The notes below the pieces were generated by a model. It saw only the letters and a program-made list of their open reading frames with translations, was not told where the DNA came from and searched no databases. The position numbers and the translations under genes are program-made. From Achromobacter deleyi (GTDB lineage: Bacteria > Pseudomonadota > Gammaproteobacteria > Burkholderiales > Burkholderiaceae_B), in contig NZ_CADIJO010000003.1 of the NCBI RefSeq assembly GCF_902859705.1, positions 1-64,000 on the forward strand: DNA of 64,000 nucleotides. Reading direction: 5' to 3'. Each line of letters opens with the position of its first letter. Positions within the stretch are counted from its first letter, which is position 1. This document shows, piece by piece, positions 52,729 to 61,751 of the stretch.

Positions 52729-53307
52729 ATGGCCCTGCTTCTGGATCGACATGGCTGGCTGGCGCCGGCCCCTGGTGTTTCCCGCCTGCCCTCCCCCAAC
52801 TGCGACGCGCGCCCGCCGGGCACGCAGGTGTCGCTGCTGGTCCTGCACAACATCAGCCTGCCGCCGGGGCAGTTCGGTGGCCCCGAGGTCGCCGGGCTGT
52901 TCCTGAACACGCTGGACTACGGCTCGCATCCCTGGCTGGAACGGCTGCGCGGGCTGCGGGTATCGGCGCACTTCTTCATCCGGCGCGACGGCCGCATCGT
53001 GCAGTTCGTGTCCACCGACGCCCGCGCCTGGCATGCCGGCGTGTCCAGGTTCGCGGGGCGCGAGCGCTGCAATGATTTTTCGATCGGCATCGAGCTGGAG
53101 GGCACGGACACCCTGCCCTACACTGACGAGCAATACGTAGCGCTGCGCAAGCTGACACCGGTGCTGCGCACGCGCTATCCCCTGGCGGCCGCCTGGGGCC
53201 ACGAGCACATCGCCCCGGGCCGCAAGACCGACCCGGGGCCCGCATTCAACTGGACGCGCTTTTCGCGCGACAGCGGCTTTGCGCGGCGGCAATTGCCGCC
53301 CGCCTGA
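52729..53307 (+). CDS. ampD: 1,6-anhydro-N-acetylmuramyl-L-alanine amidase AmpD
   Basis: A 192-residue zinc amidase. The ligands correspond to His40 (LVLHNIS), His158 (WGHEHIAPGRKTDPG) and Asp168, with Glu122 and Lys166 as catalytic residues. AmpD recycles cytoplasmic anhydro-muropeptides; its loss derepresses AmpC beta-lactamase in many bacteria. No ampE or ampR is adjacent. A perfect palindrome lies just upstream. Confidence 0.94.
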   Translation: MALLLDRHGWLAPAPGVSRLPSPNCDARPPGTQVSLLVLHNISLPPGQFGGPEVAGLFLNTLDYGSHPWLERLRGLRVSAHFFIRRDGRIVQFVSTDARAWHAGVSRFAGRERCNDFSIGIELEGTDTLPYTDEQYVALRKLTPVLRTRYPLAAAWGHEHIAPGRKTDPGPAFNWTRFSRDSGFARRQLPPA

Positions 53308-53325
53308 CCCTTACAAGGATTCGTT

Positions 53326-53946
53326 ATGTTGAAGATCTGGGGACGCCTGACTTCCGTCAACGTGCAGAAAGTCATGCTGGCGGTGCGCGAACTGGCGCTG
53401 CCGCACACATTCATCCAGGCGGGCGGCCCGTTCGGCGTGGTCGACACGCCGGACTACGCCAAGATCAATCCCAACCGCACCGTACCCGCCATCGACGACG
53501 GCGGCTTCGTGCTGTGGGAATCGAACGCCATCGTGCGCTACCTGGCCTCGCGTTACGGCGCCGGCACGCTGTGGCCTGAAGACGCCTGCATGCGGGCCGA
53601 TTCCGACCGCTGGATGGATTGGCAGACGACCGAATGGCAAGGCGCCATGGGCCCGGCCTTCCTGGGCCTGATCCGTACGCCCGAAGACAAGCGCGACCGC
53701 GCCGCCATCGACCTGTCGGTCAAGCGCAGCAACGCCCGCGCCCAGATCCTGGACCAGGCGCTGCAAGGCCGCGAATTCATCGCCGGCCGCCAGCTGACCA
53801 TCGGTGACATCGCCCTGGTCTGTTCGGCGCATCGCTGGCTGGCCCTGCCCATCGAACGCCCGGACACGCCCGCCCTGTCGGCCTGGTACCGCCGCGTGAT
53901 GATGCGCCCCGCGCCGCAGGGCGTGCTGACGCTGCCGCTGGAATAA
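53326..53946 (+). CDS. glutathione S-transferase family protein
   Basis: A 206-residue GST. The N-terminal thioredoxin fold has NPNRTVPAIDDGGFVLWESNAIVRYLASRY, with the cis-Pro and Glu-Ser glutathione contacts, and the helical C-terminal domain carries QLTIGDIAL. SVNVQK sits where the catalytic Ser or Cys is found. Substrate unknown. It starts 18 bases after ampD and ends six bases from the convergent Bug gene. Confidence 0.9.
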   Translation: MLKIWGRLTSVNVQKVMLAVRELALPHTFIQAGGPFGVVDTPDYAKINPNRTVPAIDDGGFVLWESNAIVRYLASRYGAGTLWPEDACMRADSDRWMDWQTTEWQGAMGPAFLGLIRTPEDKRDRAAIDLSVKRSNARAQILDQALQGREFIAGRQLTIGDIALVCSAHRWLALPIERPDTPALSAWYRRVMMRPAPQGVLTLPLE

Positions 53947-53958
53947 GCCCGCTTATTC
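53941..53958. repeat. short palindrome over two convergent stops
   Basis: GAATAAGC-CC-GCTTATTC includes the stop codon of the GST gene on one arm and that of the Bug gene on the other. Both proteins end in Glu, so the symmetry may be chance; a small bidirectional stem is possible. Confidence 0.35.
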
Positions 53959-54912
53959 GACCCAGGGCGTCTTGGCCCAGATGGCCCGCAGGCGGGTGTC
54001 GTCGCCTTTCAGGCGCTCTTGCCATTGCGGGCCGTCCAGGTAGTCCATTTCGGTGAACTGCTGCTTCATCTGGGCCTGGAATTCCGGGTTGGCGGCAACG
54101 TTGCCCAAGGCCTTGCGCAGCTTGCCGGCCACGTCCGCCGGCAGGCCCTTGGGCGCCACGATGCCGCGCTCGGACGCAAACACCAGGTTCACGCCCAATT
54201 CCTTGAAGGTCGGCACGTCCGGCCCCAGCGGCGACCGTTCGGCGCTGGCCTGCGCCAATACCCGCATGTTCTTGCCGTGATAGGGCATCACTTCGCCCAG
54301 GTTCAACCCGCCGATCACGGTATGCCCGCCCAGCACCGAGCTGCGCAGCGGCCCCGCGCCGTTGTAGGGCACATGGTTCAGCTGCGTGCCCGTCAGGTTC
54401 TGGAACAACACCAGGGCCAGGTGATCGTCGGTGCCCACGCCAGTGGACCCGTAGCTGATGGCGCCGGGCTTGGCTTTTGCCGCGGCGATCAGCGCGTCCA
54501 GCGTCTGGTAGGGACTGTCGGCCGCCACGCTGAAGGCGCTGGGGTCGCGCACCAGGTTCGCCAGGTAGGTGAAGTCGCCAGTGGTGAAGCCCGCCTTGCG
54601 CTCAATGGGCAGGGACACCAGCCCGGGCATGTTGGTCATCGCCAGCGTATAGCCGTCGGGCTTGGCACGGGCCACGTACGACAGGGCGATGGCGCTGGAC
54701 GCGCCCGGCTTGTTCTGCACCACCACCGTGGCGCCCAATTCCTTTTCCAGGAACACCGCCAGCGAACGCGCGGTCAGGTCAGTGCCGCCGCCGGGCGCAA
54801 AGCCCACGATCAGTTCGATCGGATGATCGGGCCAGGCCCATGCGGGCAACGCGGCGCAGAGTCCCGCGACGGAAAGCGCGGCGCGCGCGACGGTCTTGCT
54901 CGAAAAAAACAT
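53953..54912 (-). CDS. Bug/TctC-family solute-binding protein
   Basis: A 319-residue periplasmic binding protein with signal peptide ending near AWAWP. Motifs are VGFAPGGGTDLTARSLAVFLE and NKPGASSAIALSYVARAKPDGYTL. It is the last gene of a seven-gene minus-strand operon whose middle contains another Bug gene. No tctAB genes. It may bind the same or a related carboxylate. Confidence 0.9.
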   Translation of the reverse strand: MFFSSKTVARAALSVAGLCAALPAWAWPDHPIELIVGFAPGGGTDLTARSLAVFLEKELGATVVVQNKPGASSAIALSYVARAKPDGYTLAMTNMPGLVSLPIERKAGFTTGDFTYLANLVRDPSAFSVAADSPYQTLDALIAAAKAKPGAISYGSTGVGTDDHLALVLFQNLTGTQLNHVPYNGAGPLRSSVLGGHTVIGGLNLGEVMPYHGKNMRVLAQASAERSPLGPDVPTFKELGVNLVFASERGIVAPKGLPADVAGKLRKALGNVAANPEFQAQMKQQFTEMDYLDGPQWQERLKGDDTRLRAIWAKTPWVE

Positions 54913-54943
54913 GCTTGTCTCCTGGGTACTTTCTTGTTTGTGT

Positions 54944-56377
54944 TTATGTATTGGGGGGATCGGCCGCCAGGACCTTGCCCGGATTCATCAGGCCCTGTGG
55001 GTCCAGCGCCTGCTTGATGCGGTGCATCAGCGCCAGTTCCACCGCACCCTTGTAGCGTTGCAGGTCGTCGACGCGACGCTGGCCGATGCCTTGTTCGGCA
55101 CTGATCGAGCCGCCCGCCGCGTGCACGCGGTCGTGCACCAGGCGCTGGATGTCGGCTTCCCGCGCGCCCGGCGGGGGCAGCAGGTTGTAGTGCAGGTTGC
55201 CGTCGCCCAGGTGGCCGAACACGCGCATCGCGACGCCCGGAAACGCTTGCGCCAAAGCCTGGTCCGTGGCCCGCACGAAATCGGGAATGCGCGAGGCGGC
55301 AAGCGAGATATCGTGTTTGACGCACGCATCGGCCTGCGCCAACGCCAGCGTGATGCTTTCGCGCAAGTGCCAGAAGGCGTCGCTCTGCGCCTGGGATACC
55401 GCCACGACGGCATCGAGCGCTTCGCCGGCCTCCAACGCCACCGCCAGCACGGTTTCAAGCAGCGTCTGCGCATGCTGTTCGTCTTCGCTGTCGGAGATTT
55501 CCAGCAGCGCGCACCAGGCTTTATCGTGCAGCGCCGGAAAAGGCAGGCGTTGCGCGGGAAACGCCCGCACCACGTCGTGCAGGCACGGCGCCGCCATGAC
55601 TTCGAACGCGGTCAATGCGGCGCCAAAGCCCGCGCGGGCGCGTTGCAGCAGACGCAGCGCCGCGTGCAGGTCCGGCACGACGATCAGGGCGGTGCGCTGC
55701 GCCCGCGGCAACGGAAACAGCTTGAGCACCGCGGCAGTGATGACGCCCAGCGTGCCCTCGCTGCCGATATACAGGTCGCGCAAGTCGTAGCCGGTGTTGT
55801 CCTTGCGCAGTCCGCGCAGCCCATGCCAGATCTCGCCTTGCGGCGTGACGACTTCCAGCCCCAGCGCCAGTTCGCGCGCATTGCCGTAGCGCAGCACCTG
55901 CGTGCCGCCGGCGTTGGTGGCCAGGTTGCCGCCGATGGTGCAGCTACCCTCGGCCCCCAGTGACAGCGGGAACAGGCGGCCCACCTGCCGGGCGGCGTCC
56001 TGCACCGCCTGCAACACGCAGCCGGCTTCGACCGTGATGGTGTCGCCATCCAGGTCGACGGCGCGGATGCGATTCATGCGCACGAGCGACAGCACCACCG
56101 CGCCACCGTCCGCGCTCGGCGTGGCGGCGGCGACTTGGCCGGTATTACCGCCTTGGGGCACCACGGGCACGCCAGCGGCGGCGCACAGGCGCACCACGTG
56201 CGCCACCTCGTCGCAGGAACCTGGCCGCAGCACGGCCAGCGCGCGGCCGGTGACGGCCCGGCGCCAATCGGTCAGGTAGGGTTCGGCATCCGCGCCCGTC
56301 AAGACCTGGGCGGCGCCCAGGCAGGCGACCAGGTCGGCCAGCAACGCCGCATGGCTTGGCACGCCGGGCGCGGTCAT
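54944..56377 (-). CDS. FAD-linked D-2-hydroxyacid dehydrogenase (GlcD-like)
   Basis: A 477-residue protein of the FAD-binding PCMH type with a C-terminal FAD-oxidase domain. PQGGNTGQVAAATPSADGGAVVLSL and GTLGVITAAVLKLFPLP are FAD-binding blocks, and GHLGDGNLHYNLLPP holds the metal-binding His residues of the D-lactate/D-2-hydroxyglutarate dehydrogenase group. It oxidises a D-2-hydroxyacid to a 2-oxoacid. The start at 56377 is preferred because it overlaps the upstream gene stop (ATGA). Confidence 0.9.
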   Translation of the reverse strand: MTAPGVPSHAALLADLVACLGAAQVLTGADAEPYLTDWRRAVTGRALAVLRPGSCDEVAHVVRLCAAAGVPVVPQGGNTGQVAAATPSADGGAVVLSLVRMNRIRAVDLDGDTITVEAGCVLQAVQDAARQVGRLFPLSLGAEGSCTIGGNLATNAGGTQVLRYGNARELALGLEVVTPQGEIWHGLRGLRKDNTGYDLRDLYIGSEGTLGVITAAVLKLFPLPRAQRTALIVVPDLHAALRLLQRARAGFGAALTAFEVMAAPCLHDVVRAFPAQRLPFPALHDKAWCALLEISDSEDEQHAQTLLETVLAVALEAGEALDAVVAVSQAQSDAFWHLRESITLALAQADACVKHDISLAASRIPDFVRATDQALAQAFPGVAMRVFGHLGDGNLHYNLLPPPGAREADIQRLVHDRVHAAGGSISAEQGIGQRRVDDLQRYKGAVELALMHRIKQALDPQGLMNPGKVLAADPPNT

Positions 56378-57339
56378 GGCTGCCATTCCCGCACGGCCAC
56401 CGGCGTGAGCAGCTTGCCGCTTTCCATGAAGGCCGCCACGTTGTCCAGCACCAACTGTGCCATGGCGGCGCGTGTTTCGCGGGTGGCGCTGCCCACGTGG
56501 GGCATCAGGGATACCTGATCGAGATCGGCGAATTCCGTGGCGGGCGTGGGTTCGCGTTCCAGCACGTCCAGGCCGGCGCCACCCAGTTCGCCCGCGCGCA
56601 ATGCCGCCAACGCGGCTGCCTGGTCCACCACGCTGCCGCGCGCGATGTTGACCAGGATGCCCTGCGGGCCCAGCGCGCGAATGACGGCGGCGTCGACCAG
56701 ATGGCGCGTGGCGGGGCCGCCGACGCAGGCGACCACCAGGAAATCCGCCCACTCGGCCAGATCGACCAGGCGAGCCTCGTAGCCGTATGGCGCCTGAGGC
56801 CGCGGCGTACGGTTGTGATAGCGCACGTCCATGTCGAACCCCGCCCCCCGCCGCGCGATGGCTTCGCCGATGCGGCCCAACCCCAGAATGCCGAGCCGCT
56901 TGCCGGATACCCGCGTGGTCACTGGAAACTGCCCCAGGGCGCGCCACTGGCCGCTCTTGACGTAGCGATCGCCCACGGCCGTGCGGCGGGCGGCGGACAA
57001 GAGCAGCGCCCAGGCCAGGTCGGCCACGCAGTCGTCCAGGACATCGGGCGTGACGCTGACGCCGATGCCGCGCCGCGCCGCCGCCTGCAAGTCCAGCGTG
57101 TCGTGGCCGACACCCCAGCTGCATACCGCCTGCAAGGCCGGCAGCGCGTCGAACATGGCCTGCGTGAAGCCGTGACGCACCGAGGTGACGGCCACGCGCA
57201 GATCACGCAGCTCGTCTCCGAATGCGGCCAGCCCTTGCGGTTCGCGCCAGGCGGGCAGGACCCGGTAGCGCGACGCCAGCTGCTGGTCGAATGCCGGCCC
57301 CAGCGATGCCACCTGGACGATGTCGTAGGCGGCAGTCAC
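56374..57339 (-). CDS. NAD(P)-dependent D-isomer 2-hydroxyacid dehydrogenase
   Basis: A 321-residue dehydrogenase. GLGRIGEAIARR is the Rossmann motif, NIARGSVVDQAA and LMPHVGSATRET carry the catalytic Arg, Glu and His of the GyaR/GhrB type. It interconverts 2-oxo acids and D-2-hydroxy acids. It overlaps the RraA-like gene (four bases) upstream and the GlcD-like gene downstream, so these three are made together. Confidence 0.92.
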   Translation of the reverse strand: MTAAYDIVQVASLGPAFDQQLASRYRVLPAWREPQGLAAFGDELRDLRVAVTSVRHGFTQAMFDALPALQAVCSWGVGHDTLDLQAAARRGIGVSVTPDVLDDCVADLAWALLLSAARRTAVGDRYVKSGQWRALGQFPVTTRVSGKRLGILGLGRIGEAIARRGAGFDMDVRYHNRTPRPQAPYGYEARLVDLAEWADFLVVACVGGPATRHLVDAAVIRALGPQGILVNIARGSVVDQAAALAALRAGELGGAGLDVLEREPTPATEFADLDQVSLMPHVGSATRETRAAMAQLVLDNVAAFMESGKLLTPVAVREWQP

Positions 57340-58013
57340 GCAGGCGCTCCGGCACGGGCGGGGATGTAGTTCGCGGCAGCGGCGGCTTCGGCGAACGACA
57401 GGCCGTCGCGAATGCCTTGTTCCACCCGCGCGTCGGTGTCCTGTGCGTGCTGCGCCGCGGCCAGCACCGCTTCCAGCTGCGCCCGCGGCACGACCACCAG
57501 GCCGGTGTCATCACCCACCACCAGGTCGCCCTCGGCCACCGTCACGCCGCCAATGGTGACGGGCTGGCCCATGGCTTGCAGGCGCAGCCGCGTCTTGCCC
57601 GTCAAGGGCGTGACATGGCGAGCCGCCAGCCACAAGCCGGTGGCTTCGATTTCGTCGACATCGCGGCAGGCGCCGTCGATCACCACGCCCGTGGCCTCGC
57701 GCCTGGATGCGGCCAGCGAGGCAATGCCGCCAAAGGTGGATATGCAGGCGCCGCCCGCGTCCACCATCAGCACGCGGCCGGGGCCGGTGGCGGCCACCAG
57801 GCGTCCCACCGCGAAATCGGCGCGGTCGAAGTCGCCCAGCCCGCCACTGACGTGGCGGGCCGTGACGGCAAAGCCGGCAATGCGGCCGTGCCCGCCGCGC
57901 CGCGGGATACCCTGCACCACCCCGGCGATGCCCAGGGTATCCATGGCGTCGGCCCAGGTGCTGGTGCCATAGGCGGCGCAACGCGCCAGCAAAGCGTGTT
58001 CGGTAGTGCTCAT
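57336..58013 (-). CDS. RraA-family aldolase/decarboxylase
   Basis: A 225-residue RraA-family protein. GGIASLAASRREATGVVIDGACRDVDEI holds the Asp and Arg-Asp signature of pyruvate-forming aldolases. The ATG at 58013 is used. In an operon with hydroxyacid dehydrogenases it may split a 4-hydroxy-2-oxo acid. It could also be an oxaloacetate-type decarboxylase. Confidence 0.87.
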   Translation of the reverse strand: MSTTEHALLARCAAYGTSTWADAMDTLGIAGVVQGIPRRGGHGRIAGFAVTARHVSGGLGDFDRADFAVGRLVAATGPGRVLMVDAGGACISTFGGIASLAASRREATGVVIDGACRDVDEIEATGLWLAARHVTPLTGKTRLRLQAMGQPVTIGGVTVAEGDLVVGDDTGLVVVPRAQLEAVLAAAQHAQDTDARVEQGIRDGLSFAEAAAAANYIPARAGAPA

Positions 58014-58066
58014 CTTGCGGGTCTCCTGTCGGGATGGCGCGGCGGCCATCTCGGAGTGAACGGGCG

Positions 58067-59053
58067 TTAATCGATCTGTGCGCCGGAAAGCTTGACGCCC
58101 TCGGCCCAGCGCTGCGCTTCGGCGTTGATGAAAGACTGGAACTGCTGCGGCGAACTGTTGTTCACCTCGCCGCCCATGTCCTGCAGCTTCTTGGTCATCT
58201 CGGGCGTGGCGACGATCTTGGCGACGTCGCGATAGATCTTCTCGCGCAGGTCCGCCGGCATGCTGGCGGGCGCGAACAGGCCGAACCAGGTCGCGGCTTC
58301 GAAGCCCTTCATGCCGGCTTCGTCCAGCGTGGGCACCTGGCCGATGGCCTCGACCCGCCGCGGATGCGCCAGCGCAATCGCGTGCAACTTGCCCGACTGG
58401 ATGTACGGCAGCGCCGCCGACAGGGTCACGAACGCCATCTGCACCTGGCCGCCGATCAGGTCAGTCAGCATCGGCGCGTCGCCGCGATACGGCACGTGCA
58501 CCAGCTTCATGCCCGTCTTGGCCTTGAACAGTTCGCCCGTCAGGTGCTGGGGCGTGCCATTGCCGGTGGACGCCATGCTCAGGCCCTGCGGCGCGGCCTT
58601 GCCGTAGGCGATGAGTTCGTCCAGGTTCTTTACCGGCAGCGACGGCGCGGTCACCAGTACCAGCGGAATCGTCGAGGTCAGCGTCAGCGGCGCGAAGTCC
58701 TTGAGCGGGTCGTAGTTCAGCTTCTTGTACAGGCTGGCGCTGATGGTGTGCGCCGCCGTCGTCATGTACAGCGTGTAGCCATCGCCGGGCGCACGGGCCA
58801 CGGCTTCGGCGGCCACGGTGGTGCCCGCGCCCGGGCGGTTGTTGACGATGACCTGCTGCCCCCAGGCCGCGGGCAGCTTCTCGGCGATCAGCCGCGCGAT
58901 CACGTCGGTGGCGCCGCCCGGCGGATACGGCACCACCAGCGTCACCGGCTTGTCGGGAAAGCCCGCGGCCGATGCCACGGCGCTGCCTAATGCCAGCCCC
59001 AACGCCAGTCCCAGGGCCCGCAGCGCCCCGCCCATGCTTTTCAGCTTTCTCAT
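58067..59053 (-). CDS. Bug/TctC-family solute-binding protein
   Basis: A 328-residue periplasmic binding protein. The signal peptide ends near ASA-AG. VVPYPPGGATDVIARLIAEKL and NNRPGAGTTVAAEAVARAPGDGYTLY are Bug motifs. It lies in the middle of the operon, between the epimerase and RraA genes. Probably binds the operon substrate. Confidence 0.9.
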   Translation of the reverse strand: MRKLKSMGGALRALGLALGLALGSAVASAAGFPDKPVTLVVPYPPGGATDVIARLIAEKLPAAWGQQVIVNNRPGAGTTVAAEAVARAPGDGYTLYMTTAAHTISASLYKKLNYDPLKDFAPLTLTSTIPLVLVTAPSLPVKNLDELIAYGKAAPQGLSMASTGNGTPQHLTGELFKAKTGMKLVHVPYRGDAPMLTDLIGGQVQMAFVTLSAALPYIQSGKLHAIALAHPRRVEAIGQVPTLDEAGMKGFEAATWFGLFAPASMPADLREKIYRDVAKIVATPEMTKKLQDMGGEVNNSSPQQFQSFINAEAQRWAEGVKLSGAQID

Positions 59054-59154
59054 TGCCTTGTCTCCTTGTGGTGTGCCTGATCGGCACTTTTTTTAAGTGC
59101 CCGCGCTCTATGGCGCGGTGCACGGGACTGCACGGGCGCGGCTGGCTCGTAACG

Positions 59155-60177
59155 TCAGCCGTCGCCTTGCTGCTCGCGCCAGGCCAGAAGGCGCGCCACG
59201 CCCTCGGCCATGCCGACCTTGGGCTGCCAGCCAATGTGCTGGCCCGCCAGGTCGTGCGGAATATGAAACGCGCCGCCCGAGGTCAGGCGCACGGTGCCCG
59301 GGGGGTCGGGCTTGATCTCGGGCTGCAGGTCGCTCTTGCAGTAGTCGAGCACCAAGCGCACCAGCTCACCCGTGGTGATGGGCGCGGGGCCGGACACGTT
59401 CACGGCCACGTCGGTGGCCGCGCTCTGGAACGCCGCGACGTTGGCGCGCGCCACGTCCGAAACGTGCACGAAATGCTTGGTGTCGGTGCCGTCGCCCGGC
59501 AGCACGGGGCGTTCGCCCTTGCGCACGCGGTCGTAGGTTTCCATGATGTACAGCGAATTGGCGGCGCGGTAGTGCTGCCGTTCGCCGTACACGGTGGAAT
59601 AGCGCAGCACCACGTAGTCCAGGCCGGCCTTCTGGTAGTACTGGCGGCACAGCTGTTCGCCCATGATCTTGGACGCGCCGTACAGGATGGCGGCGGGCGG
59701 CGCCCCCACGGAATGGAAGGGCCCGTTTTCCACCAGCGCGCCCGCGATACCCGTGCCGTAGCCATACACGGCATTGGACGAGGCGAAGACGATTTTCCTG
59801 ACCTTGTTCACGCGGCAGGCTTCCAGCATGTTCTGCGCGCCGCGCACGTTCACGTCGACCGCCTGCCACGGCGTCTGCGCAAAACCCAGCGTCATGTAGG
59901 CGGCCAGGTGCAGCACGCCGTCCACGCCTTCGGTGGCGGCCAGCAGGTCGGGCAGGCGCATCAGGTCGCCGCGCACCACTTTCACGCGCGGGTTGTCCTG
60001 CAGGTGGGCGATGGCTTCGGGCGTGCCGAAGGCGAAGTTGTCCAGCAGGATCACCTCGCGCACACCGGCGGCCAGCAGCGCGTCGGCGGTGTGCGAGCCC
60101 ACCAGGCTGGCGGCGCCAGCGATCAGGATGCGGGAATCGGCCAGCGTCAGGGCCGCATTTTTCTTTTCAGTCGTCAT
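59155..60177 (-). CDS. NAD-dependent epimerase/dehydratase
   Basis: A 340-residue extended SDR. GAASLVG near 20-26 takes the place of GxxGxxG and the catalytic YxxxK is YGASK. VLHLAAY and RYSTVYGERQ are typical sugar-nucleotide epimerase blocks. In this operon it more likely acts on a sugar acid or cyclic polyol than on a nucleotide sugar. The ATG at 60177 is five bases after the aldehyde dehydrogenase stop. Confidence 0.87.
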   Translation of the reverse strand: MTTEKKNAALTLADSRILIAGAASLVGSHTADALLAAGVREVILLDNFAFGTPEAIAHLQDNPRVKVVRGDLMRLPDLLAATEGVDGVLHLAAYMTLGFAQTPWQAVDVNVRGAQNMLEACRVNKVRKIVFASSNAVYGYGTGIAGALVENGPFHSVGAPPAAILYGASKIMGEQLCRQYYQKAGLDYVVLRYSTVYGERQHYRAANSLYIMETYDRVRKGERPVLPGDGTDTKHFVHVSDVARANVAAFQSAATDVAVNVSGPAPITTGELVRLVLDYCKSDLQPEIKPDPPGTVRLTSGGAFHIPHDLAGQHIGWQPKVGMAEGVARLLAWREQQGDG

Positions 60178-60182
60178 GGTGT

Positions 60183-61658
60183 TCAGAGTCCCATCGGTTT
60201 GTCGTGCATGCCCCAGTACAGGCTCTTGACCTGGCTGTACAGGCGCAGGCCGTGCAGGCCTTTTTCGCGGCCGATGCCGCTGGCCTTGAAGCCGCCGAAC
60301 GGCGTGGCAATGTGCGATTGCTTGTAGGTGTTGATCCAGACCGAGCCCGCTTCGATGTCGCGGGCCACGCGCCAGGCGCGGGCGTAGTCGCCCGTCCACA
60401 TGCCGGCGCCCAGGCCGAAGGGGATGTCGTTGGCCTGGCGGATCACGTCGTCTTCGTCGTCGAAGGGCAGCGCCACCAGCACCGGGCCGAAGATCTCTTC
60501 CTGGCACACGCGCGCGTGGTTGCCCAGGCCGTCGATGATGGTGGGCAGGTAGAACCAGCCGTTGGCCAGCGCGGCCTGCGACGGGGCGGCGCCGCCCACC
60601 AGCACCCGGCCGCCTTCCGCGCGGCCGATATCCACGTAACCCGCGACCTTGTCGCGATGGGCGCGCGACACCAGCGGGCCCATCTGCGTGGCGGGGTCGT
60701 CCGGCAGGCCGACGCGCACCTGCTGCGTGCGCGTCACGAGTTCGTCCATGAAACGCTTGTAGAGGGATTTCTGCACGAACAGGCGCGAGCCGGCCACGCA
60801 GCTCTGGCCGGCCGAACCGAAGATGCCCGAGATCACGCCCGCCACCGCGCGGTCCAGGTCGGCGTCGTCGAACACGATGTGGGGCGACTTGCCGCCCAGT
60901 TCCAGGCCCACCGGAATCAGGCGCTGGCCCGCGATGCCGCCGATGATGCGGCCGGTCTCGGTGCCGCCGGTGAACGACACCATGCGTACGCCGGGATGCT
61001 TGACCAGCGCCGCGCCCACGTCTTCGCCATGGCCGGGCAGCACCGTCAACAACCCTTCGGGCAGGCCGGCTTCACTGCACAACCGCGCCAGTTCCAGCGC
61101 CAGCTGCGGCGTTTCCTCGGAGGGCTTGAGCAGCACGGCATTGCCGGCAGCCAGTGCCGGGGCGGCCTTCTGGGCTTCGTTCATGATGGGCGAATTCCAC
61201 GGTGTGATCGCCGCGATGACGCCGAACGGTTCAGCCAGGGCCATCGAGAAATATTCGCCGCGCGGCGAGGTCATCTCGTTCTGCCAGGTCTCGCACACGG
61301 CGGCGTAATAGCGGAAATGCCCCGCCGCGCTGTCGACCATGTTCAGGCATTCTTTCCAGGGCTTGCCACTGTCTTGCATCTGCAAGCGCGCCAGCGGCTC
61401 GCGCTCGGCGGACAGGCGCCGCCCGATCTCATACAGGGTGGTGGCGCGCTGGTCGGGACGCAGCTTGCGCCAGGGCTTGTTCTGGAACGCGTCCCAGGCA
61501 ATGGCGACGGCGGCGTCCACGTCCTGCGCCGTGGCGCGCGTGACGATGCCGGCAATGCTGCCGTCGGCCGGATTGATGGAGGTGATGACGGCGTCGCCGT
61601 CTTGGCTGTGGCGCCAGTTGGCGCCCAAGCGGAAGGGCTTGTGGCTCGATGCGTCCAT
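60183..61658 (-). CDS. aldehyde dehydrogenase family protein
   Basis: A 491-residue NAD(P)-dependent aldehyde dehydrogenase. The catalytic Glu is in LELGGKSP and the Cys in GSAGQSCVAGSR. TPWNSP and FTGGTETG bind the cofactor. It oxidises an aldehyde to the acid and is the first gene of the seven-gene operon, divergent from the LysR gene 92 bases away. Substrate unknown. Confidence 0.93.
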   Translation of the reverse strand: MDASSHKPFRLGANWRHSQDGDAVITSINPADGSIAGIVTRATAQDVDAAVAIAWDAFQNKPWRKLRPDQRATTLYEIGRRLSAEREPLARLQMQDSGKPWKECLNMVDSAAGHFRYYAAVCETWQNEMTSPRGEYFSMALAEPFGVIAAITPWNSPIMNEAQKAAPALAAGNAVLLKPSEETPQLALELARLCSEAGLPEGLLTVLPGHGEDVGAALVKHPGVRMVSFTGGTETGRIIGGIAGQRLIPVGLELGGKSPHIVFDDADLDRAVAGVISGIFGSAGQSCVAGSRLFVQKSLYKRFMDELVTRTQQVRVGLPDDPATQMGPLVSRAHRDKVAGYVDIGRAEGGRVLVGGAAPSQAALANGWFYLPTIIDGLGNHARVCQEEIFGPVLVALPFDDEDDVIRQANDIPFGLGAGMWTGDYARAWRVARDIEAGSVWINTYKQSHIATPFGGFKASGIGREKGLHGLRLYSQVKSLYWGMHDKPMGL

Positions 61659-61711
61659 AACGTCTTGGGTCCGGGAGTTCTTCGGTAGGCGTCATCATCG
61701 GCCGGTCGATT

Positions 61712-61751
61712 ATTAGACACAAATAGATATTTTTCTAATATTCTTAGTCTA
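61712..61751. promoter_or_regulatory. AT-rich divergent promoter/operator region
   Basis: The gap between the operon and lysR is AT-rich. ATTAG at 61712-61716 pairs with CTAAT at 61735-61739, and TAGAC at 61714-61718 pairs with GTCTA at 61747-61751 at the lysR start. These are plausible LysR binding elements (T-N11-A class) but no perfect site is present. Confidence 0.4.
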
